From: DATKUC01 sp964577375
GTDB taxonomy: Bacteria > Spirochaetota > Spirochaetia > DSM-27196 > DATKUC01
Assembly (NCBI GenBank): GCA_964577375.1
Contig: CAZNYW010000018.1
Location: forward strand, 1 to 64,000
Length of the DNA: 64,000 nucleotides
Reading direction: 5' to 3'
Made by a program: the position numbers and the translations under genes. Position 1 is the first letter of the stretch. Every line of letters begins with the position of its first letter. Of this stretch, positions 16,577 through 25,254 are shown piece by piece. Below the pieces are notes generated by a model. That model did no database searches. It was not told the DNA's origin and saw only the letters and a program-made list of their open reading frames with translations.

Positions 16577-18247
16577 GCCGCCGGGACGTACCGGCGGCTT
16601 CTCATACTGCTGCCAATTTTGTTGTTCCGCGCGGATCTTGCGACCGCGAAAGGTCTGCCCGCGAACTGAGGAAAGGACGGCTTCAGCGGCACGAGGCTCG
16701 ATCTGGACCCGTGTGTTAAAATCTCCTATGTCGATCCTTCCGATATCGACTTTGTCACCCGGCGTTGCACGGTTTACGATGCCGATTACGTCGGCGGCCT
16801 GGACTCGCGCCTTCCGTCCCACATTCAGGACAAGATTCACGAAATCGCCGTCGCGGTTGTCGCGGCGGTAGCCGCCGCGCGCCCCCGCTCCCGCGTGTCC
16901 CCGCTCGGGCGAATGAAAGTCGCCGACAGGTGTCAGCTCCGCGGCAGACTTGTAGTAGTCGAGAAAGGTGTTGAACTCGAGCGATACGAAATGGGCCAGC
17001 AAGTCCGCGCGGCCCAGACCTTCGAGCTTCTGCTCGATGATCGGGAGGTAACGCGCCATGCGTTCCGGGTCGACTTGTACACCTTTGACCCGGTCCATCT
17101 GGTGCATCAGCCGCCGCTCGCAGATCTCCTCGCCGGAAGGGACCTTCAACTCTGGAATTCTCCCTCGAATCGTCTGCTCGATCCGCCTGAGCTTGTACTT
17201 CTCGCGCAGATTGATGATCGAAAGCGAGATTCCCGATTTGCCCGCGCGACCGGTTCGGCCGCTGCGGTGAGTGTAGACTTCCGGTTCGTCGGGAAGATCG
17301 TAGTGGATCACGTGGGTCAGGTCGTCGACGTCGAGCCCGCGCGCGGCAATATCGGTGGCGACCAGAAGTTGAACGCTCCGCTGTCTGAACTTCCCCATAA
17401 CCAGGTCACGCTGCGCTTGAGCCATGTCCCCGTGCAGCGCTTCGGCATTGTACCCGTCCTTGACCATGCGGCCGGCGACCTCCCCGGTGGCGGCCCTGGT
17501 ACGGCAGAAGACAATCGCGTACATATCGGGATGGAAATCGACAATTCGTCTTAGGGCGAGATACTTGTCCCGCGCGTGGACCATGTAGTAGCCATGCTGA
17601 ACCGTAGAGGCGCCGGAGTTTCGCGCACCGGCGGAAATCTCAACCGGATCTTTCATGTACCGCGAGGCGATGCGTGCCACCTCCGCCGACATGGTGGCCG
17701 ACAGCAGCACCGTTTGCCGACCGGCCGGCACATTCTCGAGTATCGCGTCCATTTCCTCTTTGAAACCCATGTTGAGCATGATATCGGCTTCGTCGAGAAC
17801 AAGGTGACGCACGCGGCCGGTGTCCACGGCGCCGCGATTCATAAGGTCGAGAAGGCGGCCCGGCGTTGCGACTATTATGTGCGACCCGCCGCGGAGCGAG
17901 CGGATCTGCCGGTCCATACTGTCGCCGCCGTATACCGCGGTGATGTTGAGTCCGCTGATGTACTTGCCGTAGGATGCAAGGTCACCGGCGATCTGCACGC
18001 ACAGCTCGCGCGTCGGGCAGATAACCAGAGCCTGAGGGGCACGTTCAGCGACGGTGACGGAATTGAGGATCGGGAGCCCGAAGGCGGCGGTCTTGCCGGT
18101 TCCGGTCTGAGCCAGGGCGGTGAGGTCCACGCCGTTCTCGAGCAGATAGGGAATCACCCGCTCCTGAATCGGAGTCGGGACCTCGAAACCAATGTCGCTT
18201 AGCGCCTGGATAAGCTCGCTCTTCAATGCGAAATCTTCAAATGTCAA
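16550..18247 (-). CDS. deaD: DEAD-box ATP-dependent RNA helicase with DbpA-type C-terminal domain
   Basis: This DeaD/CsdA-like RNA helicase acts in RNA unwinding for ribosome assembly or mRNA turnover. It has 565 residues: Q-motif region FEVPTPIQERVIP, Walker A AQTGTGKT, PTRELC, VLDEADIML, SAT, helicase C domain with HRSGRTGRAGKSG, then a linker and a DbpA/CsdA RNA-binding domain (VNLVLNVGRKARVQ, GDFNTRVQIE). The start is a TTG at 18247 with AAAGGT about 9 nt upstream; the translated N-terminus MTFEDFALK aligns with helicase starts, and no ATG is available. It has its own promoter at 18333-18361 and a leader of about 80 nt. Unrelated to the purine genes on either side. Confidence 0.93.
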   Translation of the reverse strand: MTFEDFALKSELIQALSDIGFEVPTPIQERVIPYLLENGVDLTALAQTGTGKTAAFGLPILNSVTVAERAPQALVICPTRELCVQIAGDLASYGKYISGLNITAVYGGDSMDRQIRSLRGGSHIIVATPGRLLDLMNRGAVDTGRVRHLVLDEADIMLNMGFKEEMDAILENVPAGRQTVLLSATMSAEVARIASRYMKDPVEISAGARNSGASTVQHGYYMVHARDKYLALRRIVDFHPDMYAIVFCRTRAATGEVAGRMVKDGYNAEALHGDMAQAQRDLVMGKFRQRSVQLLVATDIAARGLDVDDLTHVIHYDLPDEPEVYTHRSGRTGRAGKSGISLSIINLREKYKLRRIEQTIRGRIPELKVPSGEEICERRLMHQMDRVKGVQVDPERMARYLPIIEQKLEGLGRADLLAHFVSLEFNTFLDYYKSAAELTPVGDFHSPERGHAGAGARGGYRRDNRDGDFVNLVLNVGRKARVQAADVIGIVNRATPGDKVDIGRIDIGDFNTRVQIEPRAAEAVLSSVRGQTFRGRKIRAEQQNWQQYEKPPVRPGGQKSGKGRR

Positions 18248-18332
18248 TAATTTGTACCTTTGGTGGGGAATGGATGATGCGCAGGGCGCGATGAACGATA
18301 GAAATACGCACCGCAGTGCGAAACCGTATTAC

Positions 18333-18361
18333 AGGGTAGAGAATTTGGCCGAACATGTCAA
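18333..18361 (-). promoter_or_regulatory. Promoter of the DEAD-box helicase gene
   Basis: On the minus strand a perfect TTGACA (18361-18356) is 17 bases from TACCCT (18338-18333). The -10 is weak. Transcription would begin near 18326, leaving a leader of about 80 nt that contains a small GCAC/GTGC hairpin before the TTG start. Confidence 0.45.
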
Positions 18362-18382
18362 CGGCCCGCTGGCGCGGGCCGT
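18361..18382 (-). terminator. GC-rich hairpin downstream of the XdhD-like gene
   Basis: ACGGCCCGC (18361-18369) and GCGGGCCGT (18374-18382) form a perfect 9-bp stem with a 4-nt loop. There is no T-run, so it may slow or end XdhD-operon transcription only weakly, or protect the mRNA 3' end. Confidence 0.45.
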
Positions 18383-18427
18383 CGTCCTCGCGGTGCAGAC
18401 GTCGATGGTCTATCGTGCTGTCGCCGG

Positions 18428-18495
18428 CTACGCAGTAGCCGCGGACTACGCAGTAGCCGCGGACTACGCAGTAGCCGCGGACTACGCAGTAGCCG
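18428..18495. repeat. 18-bp tandem repeat spanning the XdhD-like stop codon
   Basis: CTACGCAGTAGCCGCGGA occurs three times in full (18428-18481) with a fourth partial copy at 18482-18495. The partial copy contains the last codons and the TAG stop of the XdhD-like gene. Since 18 is divisible by three, each downstream copy repeats the Ala-Thr-Ala-stop ending in the same frame. Confidence 0.95.
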
Positions 18496-21457
18496 AGGGC
18501 ACCTTCGCCTGTTCGCGAATCTTCCGCAGCACGATCTCCTGGTCGACCGGAATCCGGTCGAGTCGGACACCAACAGCGTTGTAGAGCGCGTTGGCCACCG
18601 CCGGTGCGGTCGGGATGGTCACAATCTCACCGACTCCCTTCCCGCCGTAGGGTCCGGTCGGAACGCCGTGCTCTACCACGATCGGTACGATCTCCGGCGT
18701 CATTGTTATCGGCGCCATGCGGTAGCGCGCCAGGCGGTCGCTCACGACCATGCCGTCCTTCACGATGAAGTTCTCGGAAAGCGCGTGGCCGATTCCCATC
18801 ATCGCGCCGCCTTCGATCTGGCCGCGCAGGCCCAGCGGATTGATCGCTGCGCCGACATCGGTGGCCGAAACAAGGCGCAGAACGCGGACCTCTCCGGTGT
18901 TGGTGTTTACCTCCACCTGAACCGCCTGTGCGGCAAACGAGAAGCCGAAATGCATGTCCCCGCCCTCTCCGAGCGGTTTCGTCTCGGGCGCATTGTAGAC
19001 GGTGGTGAGCTTCGTCGGCCTTCCCTCGGCGGTCATTTTGGAGGCGATCTCCGCCATGCTGAGCTTTCGCCCTCCTGCCACCGCGTATCCCTCTTCGAAG
19101 CGAACCGACGCGGCGTCCGTCCCGGCGAGCTTTGCCACGACCTCGCTCATGGCTTCCCGCAGCGCGGCGGATGTCTGTCGTACCGCGTTGCCGGTGACGT
19201 AGGTCTGGCGGGAGGCGGTAGTGGGACCGCCGTCCGGCGTGAGGTCGGTATCCGACAGCAGAACCCGGACAGAGTCGGGCGAGACCCCGAGCTCTTCCGC
19301 TGCAATCAGCTGGAGCACCGTCGGGAGCCCCTGACCGAGCTCGGCGGATGAGCTTCTGACCTCGAAGGTGCCGTCCGGGTAGAGCTCAACCTCGGCGGCC
19401 GCCTTGTCGGGCGCGCCGCCGCCGAGCCCCGTGTTCTTGTAGGCCGCGGCGATCCCCCATGCGGTTTTCAGATGCGGCGACCCGGGAACGGACTTCGGCA
19501 CGAACGGATCCGGACCGCTCGTCTTTTCCATCTCCTGCTTGATTCTGTCGATGCACTCGATAAGCCCAACGCTGTGCTCGAGAAGCTGTCCCGTATTGGT
19601 GATGCTGCCTTCCCGGAGCGCGTTGATCCGCCGCAGCTCGAGCGGATCTATGCCCAGCTGCTCGGCAAGCATGTCGATCGCGCTCTCGACTGCAAACGCC
19701 GACTGCACAACGCCGAATCCGCGGAATGCGCCCGCGGGCGGATTGTTGGTGTACATCGCATAACAGTCCGCCTTGACGTTCGGAACCTCGTAGGGGCCGG
19801 AGGAATGAGTGGTAGCCCTCGTCATCACCTTGTCACCCAGAGAGGCGTAGGCGCCGGTGTCGCCGTACAGTTCGGTATCGAAGGCGGTGAGCTTGCCGTC
19901 CTTTCTGGCGCCGACCTTCACGCGTATCTGGGTCGCGTGGCGCTTCGGATGGACAAGAAGGCTCTCGTGCCGGTCAAACAGCAGCTTCACCGGCCGATGC
20001 GTGACGCTCGCGAGCATTGCCGCATGAATCTGTCCGGCAATGTCCTCCTTTCCGCCGAATCCTCCGCCGACCAGCTGCCCGATGATCCTCACCTGGGACT
20101 CCGGGACGCCGAGTGAATCGGCAACCTGCATCCGGTCCTCGTAGGGGATCTGCGAACCCACGTAGACCTCGATCCGTCCGTTCTCGGTCACCCGCGCGAT
20201 GCTGCATTCGGGCTCGAGGAAGGCGTGATCGTGAGCGGGAGTGTAGAAGGTGTGCTCGAGCACCAGATCGGCCGCGGCAAATCCTGCCTCCATGTCCCCC
20301 TTTCGGACCTTGATGTGCTGGAGAAGGTTGCCGTTGGTGTGCACCGGCGGCGCGTCGGGCTTTGCGGCCTGCACCGGATCGGTGACCACCGGCAGGAGCT
20401 CGAACTCGACTTCGATCAGCTCGAGAGCCGCGCTCGCAATCTCTCTGGTCTCTGCGGCAACTATCGCCACCGCATCCCCCACCGTTCGTATCTTCTCGCC
20501 CACACCAACCATGACGGGCCAGTCGGTGTAGACAACACCGTGGTCGTGCTTTCCGGGAATGTCCTCCGCGGTGAGAACGGCGGCGACGCCCTCGAGCGCT
20601 CTGGCCCGGCTTACGTCTATCGACTTCACAATGGCCGCAGGCACCATCGCGCGCTTGACCCGCGCGTGGAGCATCCCGTCGAAGGCAAGGTCGTCGGTGT
20701 ACTTCGCGCGTCCGGTGACCTTGTCGGCGCCGTCCATACGGGGACGAACCGTCCCCACCGCCTTGTGGGGAATCAGCGACTGCGGGATATCGGTCGGCGG
20801 CTCCACCGGGAGGCCGGTCCGGATCGATTTCGCCGCGGCGTGCACTGCCTTGATGATGGTCGGATAGCCAGCGCAGCGGCAGAGCGTATCCTTGAGCGCG
20901 TACTTGATCTCGTCGTCGCTGGGGTCCGGATTGCGCTGCAGAAGCGCATAGGAGGTCATGAGCTGGCCGGGAATACAGAATCCACACTGCACCGCGCCGT
21001 ACTTCACGAAGGCGTCCTGAAGCGGATGAAGGGCCGCCGAATCTCCATTGGTGGCCGCTTGCGGCGCCGCATCGGCGCCGGCGGCAGCGCCCTCGTGGCC
21101 GTTGGCGGCGTGGCTGTTGGCGGCGTGGCCGTTCGTAGATGCTGAGTGACCATTCGCGGTCGCACCGTGGCCGTTAGTCGCGTTCTTGATGACAACCGGG
21201 GTGCCGATCCTGCCGGCAAGCCCCTCAATAGTCACCACACTGTGCCCGCGAACCTTCGCTGCGGGATAGCTGCACGAGAGCACCGGCTCACCGTCGATCA
21301 GCACTGTACACGAGCCGCACTCGGCCTCGTTGCACCCGATCTTCGTGCCGGTCAGCCCAAGCCGATATCGGATCAGATCGGACAGCATTTCCCCCGGTTT
21401 TTCTTCCAGCGATACCGCCCGGTCGTTAATCGTAAAATCTATGGTATTGGTATTCAT
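18482..21457 (-). CDS. xdhD: XdhD-like molybdenum hydroxylase, fused [2Fe-2S] and Mo domains
   Basis: The 991-residue protein joins the iron-sulfur and Mo-cofactor subunits in one chain, the layout of E. coli XdhD. N-terminal ferredoxin cysteines (GCNEAECGSCTVL, about 42-54), helical cluster (QCGFCIPGQ, CRCAGYPT), then Mo domains with GGGFGGKEDI, AFRGFGVVQ and, near the C-terminus, KGVGEIVTIP with the expected catalytic Glu. Between the two Fe-S motifs lies an insertion of about 50 residues rich in Asn-Gly-His and Ala (residues about 91-141). The ATG at 21457 has GAAGG upstream and overlaps the stop of the FAD-subunit gene (ATGA); the upstream frame to 21523 is not used. Probably oxidises a purine brought in by the linked ABC importer. 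Confidence 0.88.
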   Translation of the reverse strand: MNTNTIDFTINDRAVSLEEKPGEMLSDLIRYRLGLTGTKIGCNEAECGSCTVLIDGEPVLSCSYPAAKVRGHSVVTIEGLAGRIGTPVVIKNATNGHGATANGHSASTNGHAANSHAANGHEGAAAGADAAPQAATNGDSAALHPLQDAFVKYGAVQCGFCIPGQLMTSYALLQRNPDPSDDEIKYALKDTLCRCAGYPTIIKAVHAAAKSIRTGLPVEPPTDIPQSLIPHKAVGTVRPRMDGADKVTGRAKYTDDLAFDGMLHARVKRAMVPAAIVKSIDVSRARALEGVAAVLTAEDIPGKHDHGVVYTDWPVMVGVGEKIRTVGDAVAIVAAETREIASAALELIEVEFELLPVVTDPVQAAKPDAPPVHTNGNLLQHIKVRKGDMEAGFAAADLVLEHTFYTPAHDHAFLEPECSIARVTENGRIEVYVGSQIPYEDRMQVADSLGVPESQVRIIGQLVGGGFGGKEDIAGQIHAAMLASVTHRPVKLLFDRHESLLVHPKRHATQIRVKVGARKDGKLTAFDTELYGDTGAYASLGDKVMTRATTHSSGPYEVPNVKADCYAMYTNNPPAGAFRGFGVVQSAFAVESAIDMLAEQLGIDPLELRRINALREGSITNTGQLLEHSVGLIECIDRIKQEMEKTSGPDPFVPKSVPGSPHLKTAWGIAAAYKNTGLGGGAPDKAAAEVELYPDGTFEVRSSSAELGQGLPTVLQLIAAEELGVSPDSVRVLLSDTDLTPDGGPTTASRQTYVTGNAVRQTSAALREAMSEVVAKLAGTDAASVRFEEGYAVAGGRKLSMAEIASKMTAEGRPTKLTTVYNAPETKPLGEGGDMHFGFSFAAQAVQVEVNTNTGEVRVLRLVSATDVGAAINPLGLRGQIEGGAMMGIGHALSENFIVKDGMVVSDRLARYRMAPITMTPEIVPIVVEHGVPTGPYGGKGVGEIVTIPTAPAVANALYNAVGVRLDRIPVDQEIVLRKIREQAKVPSATA

Positions 21458-22347
21458 GGCACCTTCACTGTTTCCGCCCGTTTCCAGGCTGTGTTCAAGA
21501 CCTCTTCCAGCAGAACCTCGCACAGCTGGTAGCGGTACTCCGCTCCGGCCCGCTGCGCGCTGCTGCGGAAATGGAAGCTCGAAGGGATTGTCTCCCTGAG
21601 ACTGCCGAGGATTTCAGTATCCAGTTTCCTTCCTGTGAGAAGCTCTTCGACCGCGGTCGCCCGAACGGGGACCGGGCCGGAGGGCCCTACTGCGACGCGG
21701 ATATCCCTGATTGTGTCGCCCTCACGTTCTAGCCAGACGGCCGCGTTGAGAATGGGAAGGGCAACGCCCTGCGGGCGCATCACGCGGCTGAACGCAGAGG
21801 CCTGACCCGGCCGGCGCAGCGGGATGTGGAAACCGACGAGCACATCGCGATCGCTGCTCAGGGTCGACTTTCCAGGCCCCACGTACAGCTTGAGAATCGG
21901 CTCCCGCCGGATTCCCTCCTCATTGGCGATATCCACCGACGCGCCCAGCGCGACAAGGCTGATCATGCCGTCGGCCGCAGGGAGCGCGTGCGCCACGTTT
22001 CCACCGAGCGTCGCCGTGTTTCGCACCTGAGGCCCGCCGATGAGGCCGCACGCCTCCGAGATTGCAACGGCGTGCTCGAGCACCAGCGGCGAGTGGGTTA
22101 TCTCGCGAACGGATACCGCGGCGCCGATGAAGAGATCGCCGCTGTCGGACCGTACCTCGAGCACACCGAGCTCAGGGATGCGGGAAATGTCTACGAGGGT
22201 GTTGACGGGCGCATGGTGTCCCTGCTGCAGTTCGAGCAGCAGGTCCGTTCCGCCGGCAACGGGACAGGCCTGTCCGGGCCGGGCGCCCAGAGCGGCAATC
22301 GCCTCTTTCAGCGAATTTGCCAGGACGTAATTGGACCAGAGACTCAT
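21454..22347 (-). CDS. FAD-binding subunit of a molybdenum hydroxylase (CoxM/YgfM-like)
   Basis: This 297-residue flavoprotein carries electrons from the Fe-S/Mo protein encoded immediately downstream. The FAD pyrophosphate loop CPVAGGTDLLLELQQG (about 28-43) and TLGGNVAHALPAADG (about 112-126) are classic for the family, followed by a CO-dehydrogenase-flavoprotein C-terminal domain. It has a strong Shine-Dalgarno (GGAGAGGT) before ATG 22347. Its stop overlaps the XdhD-like start, so the two-subunit enzyme is translationally coupled. It corresponds functionally to E. coli YgfM or XdhB; which purine it helps oxidise cannot be read from sequence. Confidence 0.88.
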   Translation of the reverse strand: MSLWSNYVLANSLKEAIAALGARPGQACPVAGGTDLLLELQQGHHAPVNTLVDISRIPELGVLEVRSDSGDLFIGAAVSVREITHSPLVLEHAVAISEACGLIGGPQVRNTATLGGNVAHALPAADGMISLVALGASVDIANEEGIRREPILKLYVGPGKSTLSSDRDVLVGFHIPLRRPGQASAFSRVMRPQGVALPILNAAVWLEREGDTIRDIRVAVGPSGPVPVRATAVEELLTGRKLDTEILGSLRETIPSSFHFRSSAQRAGAEYRYQLCEVLLEEVLNTAWKRAETVKVP

Positions 22348-22491
22348 CGGTCTTACCTCTCCTGTTAGGGATTGTGCCAGGTGTCCTGGCGACGACGCGG
22401 CTCGTTCGCGGCAAGTTTTCGCCTGCGGCGATACGTCGCCACTACGAAGCTACGCCGACGGCACTTTTCGACGGGTCCAATGTCCCGACGC

Positions 22492-22507
22492 CGGCATCCT
22501 TATGCCG
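22492..22507 (-). other. Short hairpin in the ATPase-FAD subunit spacer
   Basis: CGGCAT (22492-22497) and ATGCCG (22502-22507) form a 6-bp stem with a CCTT loop just 3' of the transporter ATPase gene. The surrounding 183-bp spacer (22348-22530) holds no gene that I can see. It may tune expression between transporter and oxidase genes. Confidence 0.35.
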
Positions 22508-22530
22508 ACCGGCAATCCGACATGATATTA

Positions 22531-24084
22531 CTATAATACTCCATTATTGGAAGTAGCGCCAGCCATCATCAATCCGATCTCCTCGACGGTCGCCGTGTCG
22601 CGGTCGACGATGCCGACGATCCTGCCCTCGTACATCACCGCAATCCGGTCCGAAAGGGCGCGGATCTCGTCCAGATCCTCCGAAATGAGCAGAATTCCTG
22701 TGCCCGATTCACGCTGCTTCAGGAGCCGCTGGTGGATATACTCGCTCGCTCCAATGTCCACTCCCCGGGTCGGCTGTGCGGCGATGAGAATGTCCGGTTT
22801 CCGCGACAGCTCCCGCGCGAGGATCAGTTTCTGGATGTTCCCGCCCGACAGGTTCTTGAGCGGTGTGTCCATGCTTGGAGTCTTTACCGCATACTCCGAG
22901 ATGAGGCTGCTTGCGTGCGCGGCCATGCGGCCGAAATTGAGAAAGATTCCCCTGCAGAACTGTGCGGACCGGTGGTCATGAAGGAACAGATTTTCCTGGA
23001 CCGAAAAGTCCCGTATGGCGCCGTCGCGCATCCGTTCCTCCGGAATGAAGGCCATTCCCGCTTCGATACGGGCATTGAGTGAGGCAGCCGTAAGGTCCTG
23101 CCCGCCTATCCTGACGGTTCCGCCGGTCACCCTGCGCACGCCGGCGAGACACTCGGCAAGCTCGCGCTGACCGTTTCCCGACACACCGGCGAGTCCTATG
23201 ATCTCGCCCGCGCGAATCGCCAGATCGACGCCGCGCAGCGCCTCGGTGCCACGGTCGCCCACTGACCGAAGCCCCTCGACCGAAAGGAGGACGTCGCCCT
23301 GCCGCACCGGACGCGGCTGCAGCTCGGAGAGCTCGCGACCCACCATCATCCGTACCAGCTCCTGGCGGGTGACATCCTCTGTCTTCCGCGTGCCGATTAC
23401 CTTGCCGTCCCTCAGGACGGTGACGCGGTCGCTGATCGCGAGCACCTCCTGCAGCTTATGCGAAATGAATACCAGCGAGTGTCCCTCACGCACCATGCGC
23501 TTGAGCGTCGCGAAGAGGTCGGCCACCTCCTGCGGCGTGAGCACTGCAGTCGGTTCGTCGAGGATGATCAGGCCGGCACCCCGGAACAGCGCCTTGATGA
23601 TCTCGACGCGCTGCTGCTCGCCGACGGAGAGCTGCCAGACGTACGCCTTTGGATCGACCTGCAGGCCATACTCTTCGGAAAGCTCTTGTATGCGCGCGGA
23701 GACACCCTTTATGTCGACAAGCGGCCATTTGAATGAGCGCTGCCCGAGCGCCACGTTCTGTGCAACGGTAAGGGTGGGAACGAGCATGAAGTGCTGGTGG
23801 ATCATGCCGATTCCCGCCTTGATCGCGTCGGCCGGAGAGCGGAACTGGTGCGGCTCCCCGTCGATGACGATTTCACCCTCATCGGGCCGGTACATACCGT
23901 AGAGCTGCCGCATCAGCGTGCTCTTCCCCGCGCCGTTTTCACCGAGAAGCGCGTGCACTTCGCCGGCGGAGACGTCGAAACTCACCCCGGAGTTCGCCAC
24001 CACTCCGGGAAACCGCTTCACAATGTTGCGCAGCTCAACCCGTTGAATGCGGCGGGTCTCGGGCTCACTCTTTTCCCTGAACAT
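22531..24084 (-). CDS. BMP-type importer ATPase with two ABC cassettes
   Basis: This cytoplasmic ATPase of a nucleoside/purine-type ABC importer (NupA/YufO-like) has 517 residues. First cassette: Walker A GENGAGKST (about 52), signature LSVGEQQRVEI, Walker B LIILDEPTAVLT. Second cassette: degenerate Walker A GVSGNGQRELAE, signature LSGGNIQKLILA, and a Walker B region reading ILIAAQPTRGVD, where the usual catalytic DE is replaced by AQ. One intact and one degenerate site is normal in this family. No clear Shine-Dalgarno precedes ATG 24084. It lies between the binding-protein gene and the molybdenum-hydroxylase genes of the same strand. Confidence 0.9.
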   Translation of the reverse strand: MFREKSEPETRRIQRVELRNIVKRFPGVVANSGVSFDVSAGEVHALLGENGAGKSTLMRQLYGMYRPDEGEIVIDGEPHQFRSPADAIKAGIGMIHQHFMLVPTLTVAQNVALGQRSFKWPLVDIKGVSARIQELSEEYGLQVDPKAYVWQLSVGEQQRVEIIKALFRGAGLIILDEPTAVLTPQEVADLFATLKRMVREGHSLVFISHKLQEVLAISDRVTVLRDGKVIGTRKTEDVTRQELVRMMVGRELSELQPRPVRQGDVLLSVEGLRSVGDRGTEALRGVDLAIRAGEIIGLAGVSGNGQRELAECLAGVRRVTGGTVRIGGQDLTAASLNARIEAGMAFIPEERMRDGAIRDFSVQENLFLHDHRSAQFCRGIFLNFGRMAAHASSLISEYAVKTPSMDTPLKNLSGGNIQKLILARELSRKPDILIAAQPTRGVDIGASEYIHQRLLKQRESGTGILLISEDLDEIRALSDRIAVMYEGRIVGIVDRDTATVEEIGLMMAGATSNNGVL

Positions 24085-24109
24085 GGCAGTACCGGATGAG
24101 GCAGGCGGT

Positions 24110-24135
24110 CTCCCCGCCCGTTCGAAGGCGGGGAG
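24110..24135 (-). other. Strong hairpin between binding-protein and ATPase genes
   Basis: CTCCCCGCC (24110-24118) and GGCGGGGAG (24127-24135) form a perfect 9-bp stem with an 8-nt loop. It sits 15 bp past the binding-protein stop and has no U-tract. Such a structure typically stabilises the upstream message so that binding protein is made in excess over the ATPase. Confidence 0.6.
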
Positions 24136-24149
24136 ATCCTACCGCGCCC

Positions 24150-25160
24150 TCAGGGCGCGACTTTGATGGTTCCGTCGGTGATTCCCTTTATCGCGGCATC
24201 ACCAGCGGCCTTGACACTCGGCGCGAGCTTGAAGTTCGGGTTGTAGGCAACCTTGAGCCCGCCGTTCGCGAGGGTAAGCGTGTACTGGATACCCCCAAGC
24301 GTGCCGGCCTTGTGCTTTGCGATCATGTCCTTGAGCATGTCCGTCCAGTCGTAGACCTGGCTTGCGACGACGAGGCTGGGCGCAAGCGACGTCTGATTGG
24401 CCTGGGTGCCGAACCACAGTACGTTCCCGGCGTCCTTCGCCGCGCCGATCGAACCGACTACCGACTGTGACGAACCGGTGAGGATGTCGGCGCCGTTGGC
24501 GATGTGCGTCTTGGCGGCCGCCGTCATGAGCGCGACATCCGAGAAGGAGCCTGTCCAGGTCTTCGACACCGAGATGGAAGGATCGGTGGCCTGGACGCCC
24601 TGAACGAAGCCGTCGATGTAGGTTTTCGCGTCACCTACCTCCACCGGGCCGGTCACGCCGATCTTCCTGGTCTTGGTCAGCTTTGCGGCGAGCACGCCGT
24701 TTACGTAGCCGCCCTGCTCCGCCGCCGCGGTGTAGGCGTAGACGTTCGGAAGACCGAAGGTGTTGACATCGGTTCCCCAGGCAAAGGTCACTTCAGGGAA
24801 ATCCTTCGCGATCTCCTCGACCGACGACCCGTACTGTGAGCCGTGAGCGATTACGATGTCGAATCCCTGACTCGCGTAGTCCCGGATCGCTGCAGCAGCG
24901 TCGGGAACATTGTACATGTTCTCGGAGTACTTCAGCTCCAGCGCCGACGGACCTCCCATGGACTTCTGAACAGTCTGAAGCGCACCCCACATCGACTGGC
25001 TGAACGCGGCATCGGTGGTCGCGCTCGGCATGACGACCGCGATCTTGAACGGTTTCGCGCTCATCGCCGGCGCGCTTCCCGCCTTCTCGGTGCTCCCACC
25101 GGCAAAAAGCATTCCGCCGGCAGCCAACAGTACGACAATAGTCAACACAAGACGTTTCAT
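24150..25160 (-). CDS. BMP-family (PnrA-like) periplasmic binding protein
   Basis: This solute-binding component of the importer probably binds nucleosides or purine bases. The 336 residues start with a cleavable signal (VLTIVVLLAAGGMLFAGGS) lacking a lipobox cysteine, then a BMP fold (FKIAVVMPSATTDAAFSQS, GFDIVIAHGSQYG, KIGVTGPVEVGDAKTYIDGF, TGSSQSVVGSI). The FAGGSTEK ending is a pattern I associate with spirochaetal binding proteins. AAAGGAGAG precedes ATG 25160, and a hairpin at 25176-25190 sits just ahead of that site. Downstream permease, ATPase and oxidase genes suggest the ligand is a purine the second molybdenum hydroxylase attacks, but this is inference. Confidence 0.88.
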   Translation of the reverse strand: MKRLVLTIVVLLAAGGMLFAGGSTEKAGSAPAMSAKPFKIAVVMPSATTDAAFSQSMWGALQTVQKSMGGPSALELKYSENMYNVPDAAAAIRDYASQGFDIVIAHGSQYGSSVEEIAKDFPEVTFAWGTDVNTFGLPNVYAYTAAAEQGGYVNGVLAAKLTKTRKIGVTGPVEVGDAKTYIDGFVQGVQATDPSISVSKTWTGSFSDVALMTAAAKTHIANGADILTGSSQSVVGSIGAAKDAGNVLWFGTQANQTSLAPSLVVASQVYDWTDMLKDMIAKHKAGTLGGIQYTLTLANGGLKVAYNPNFKLAPSVKAAGDAAIKGITDGTIKVAP

Positions 25161-25175
25161 GATCTCTCCTTTCTC

Positions 25176-25190
25176 GAAGCCCGCGGCTTC
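25176..25190. promoter_or_regulatory. Hairpin adjacent to the binding-protein ribosome site
   Basis: GAAGCC and GGCTTC flank a CGC loop. On the minus strand this hairpin lies about 3 nt before the AAAGGAGAG ribosome site of the binding-protein gene. On the plus strand it is followed by AG and five T, so it also looks like a weak terminator against antisense transcription. Confidence 0.4.
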
Positions 25191-25254
25191 AGTTTTTCCC
25201 TTCCTGATTGCGTGCGATGACCGGTCGCGAATGGTGGTCGGCCTTCCTCCTCGT

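Noticed and set aside
8381..18495. Tandem repeats as a CRISPR array
   Set aside because: Units are 15 and 18 bp, perfectly adjacent with no spacers, and no cas genes are nearby.
18482..21457. Selenocysteine in the XdhD-like enzyme
   Set aside because: The frame has no internal TGA that would need recoding; family selenium dependence is through a bound cofactor, not Sec.
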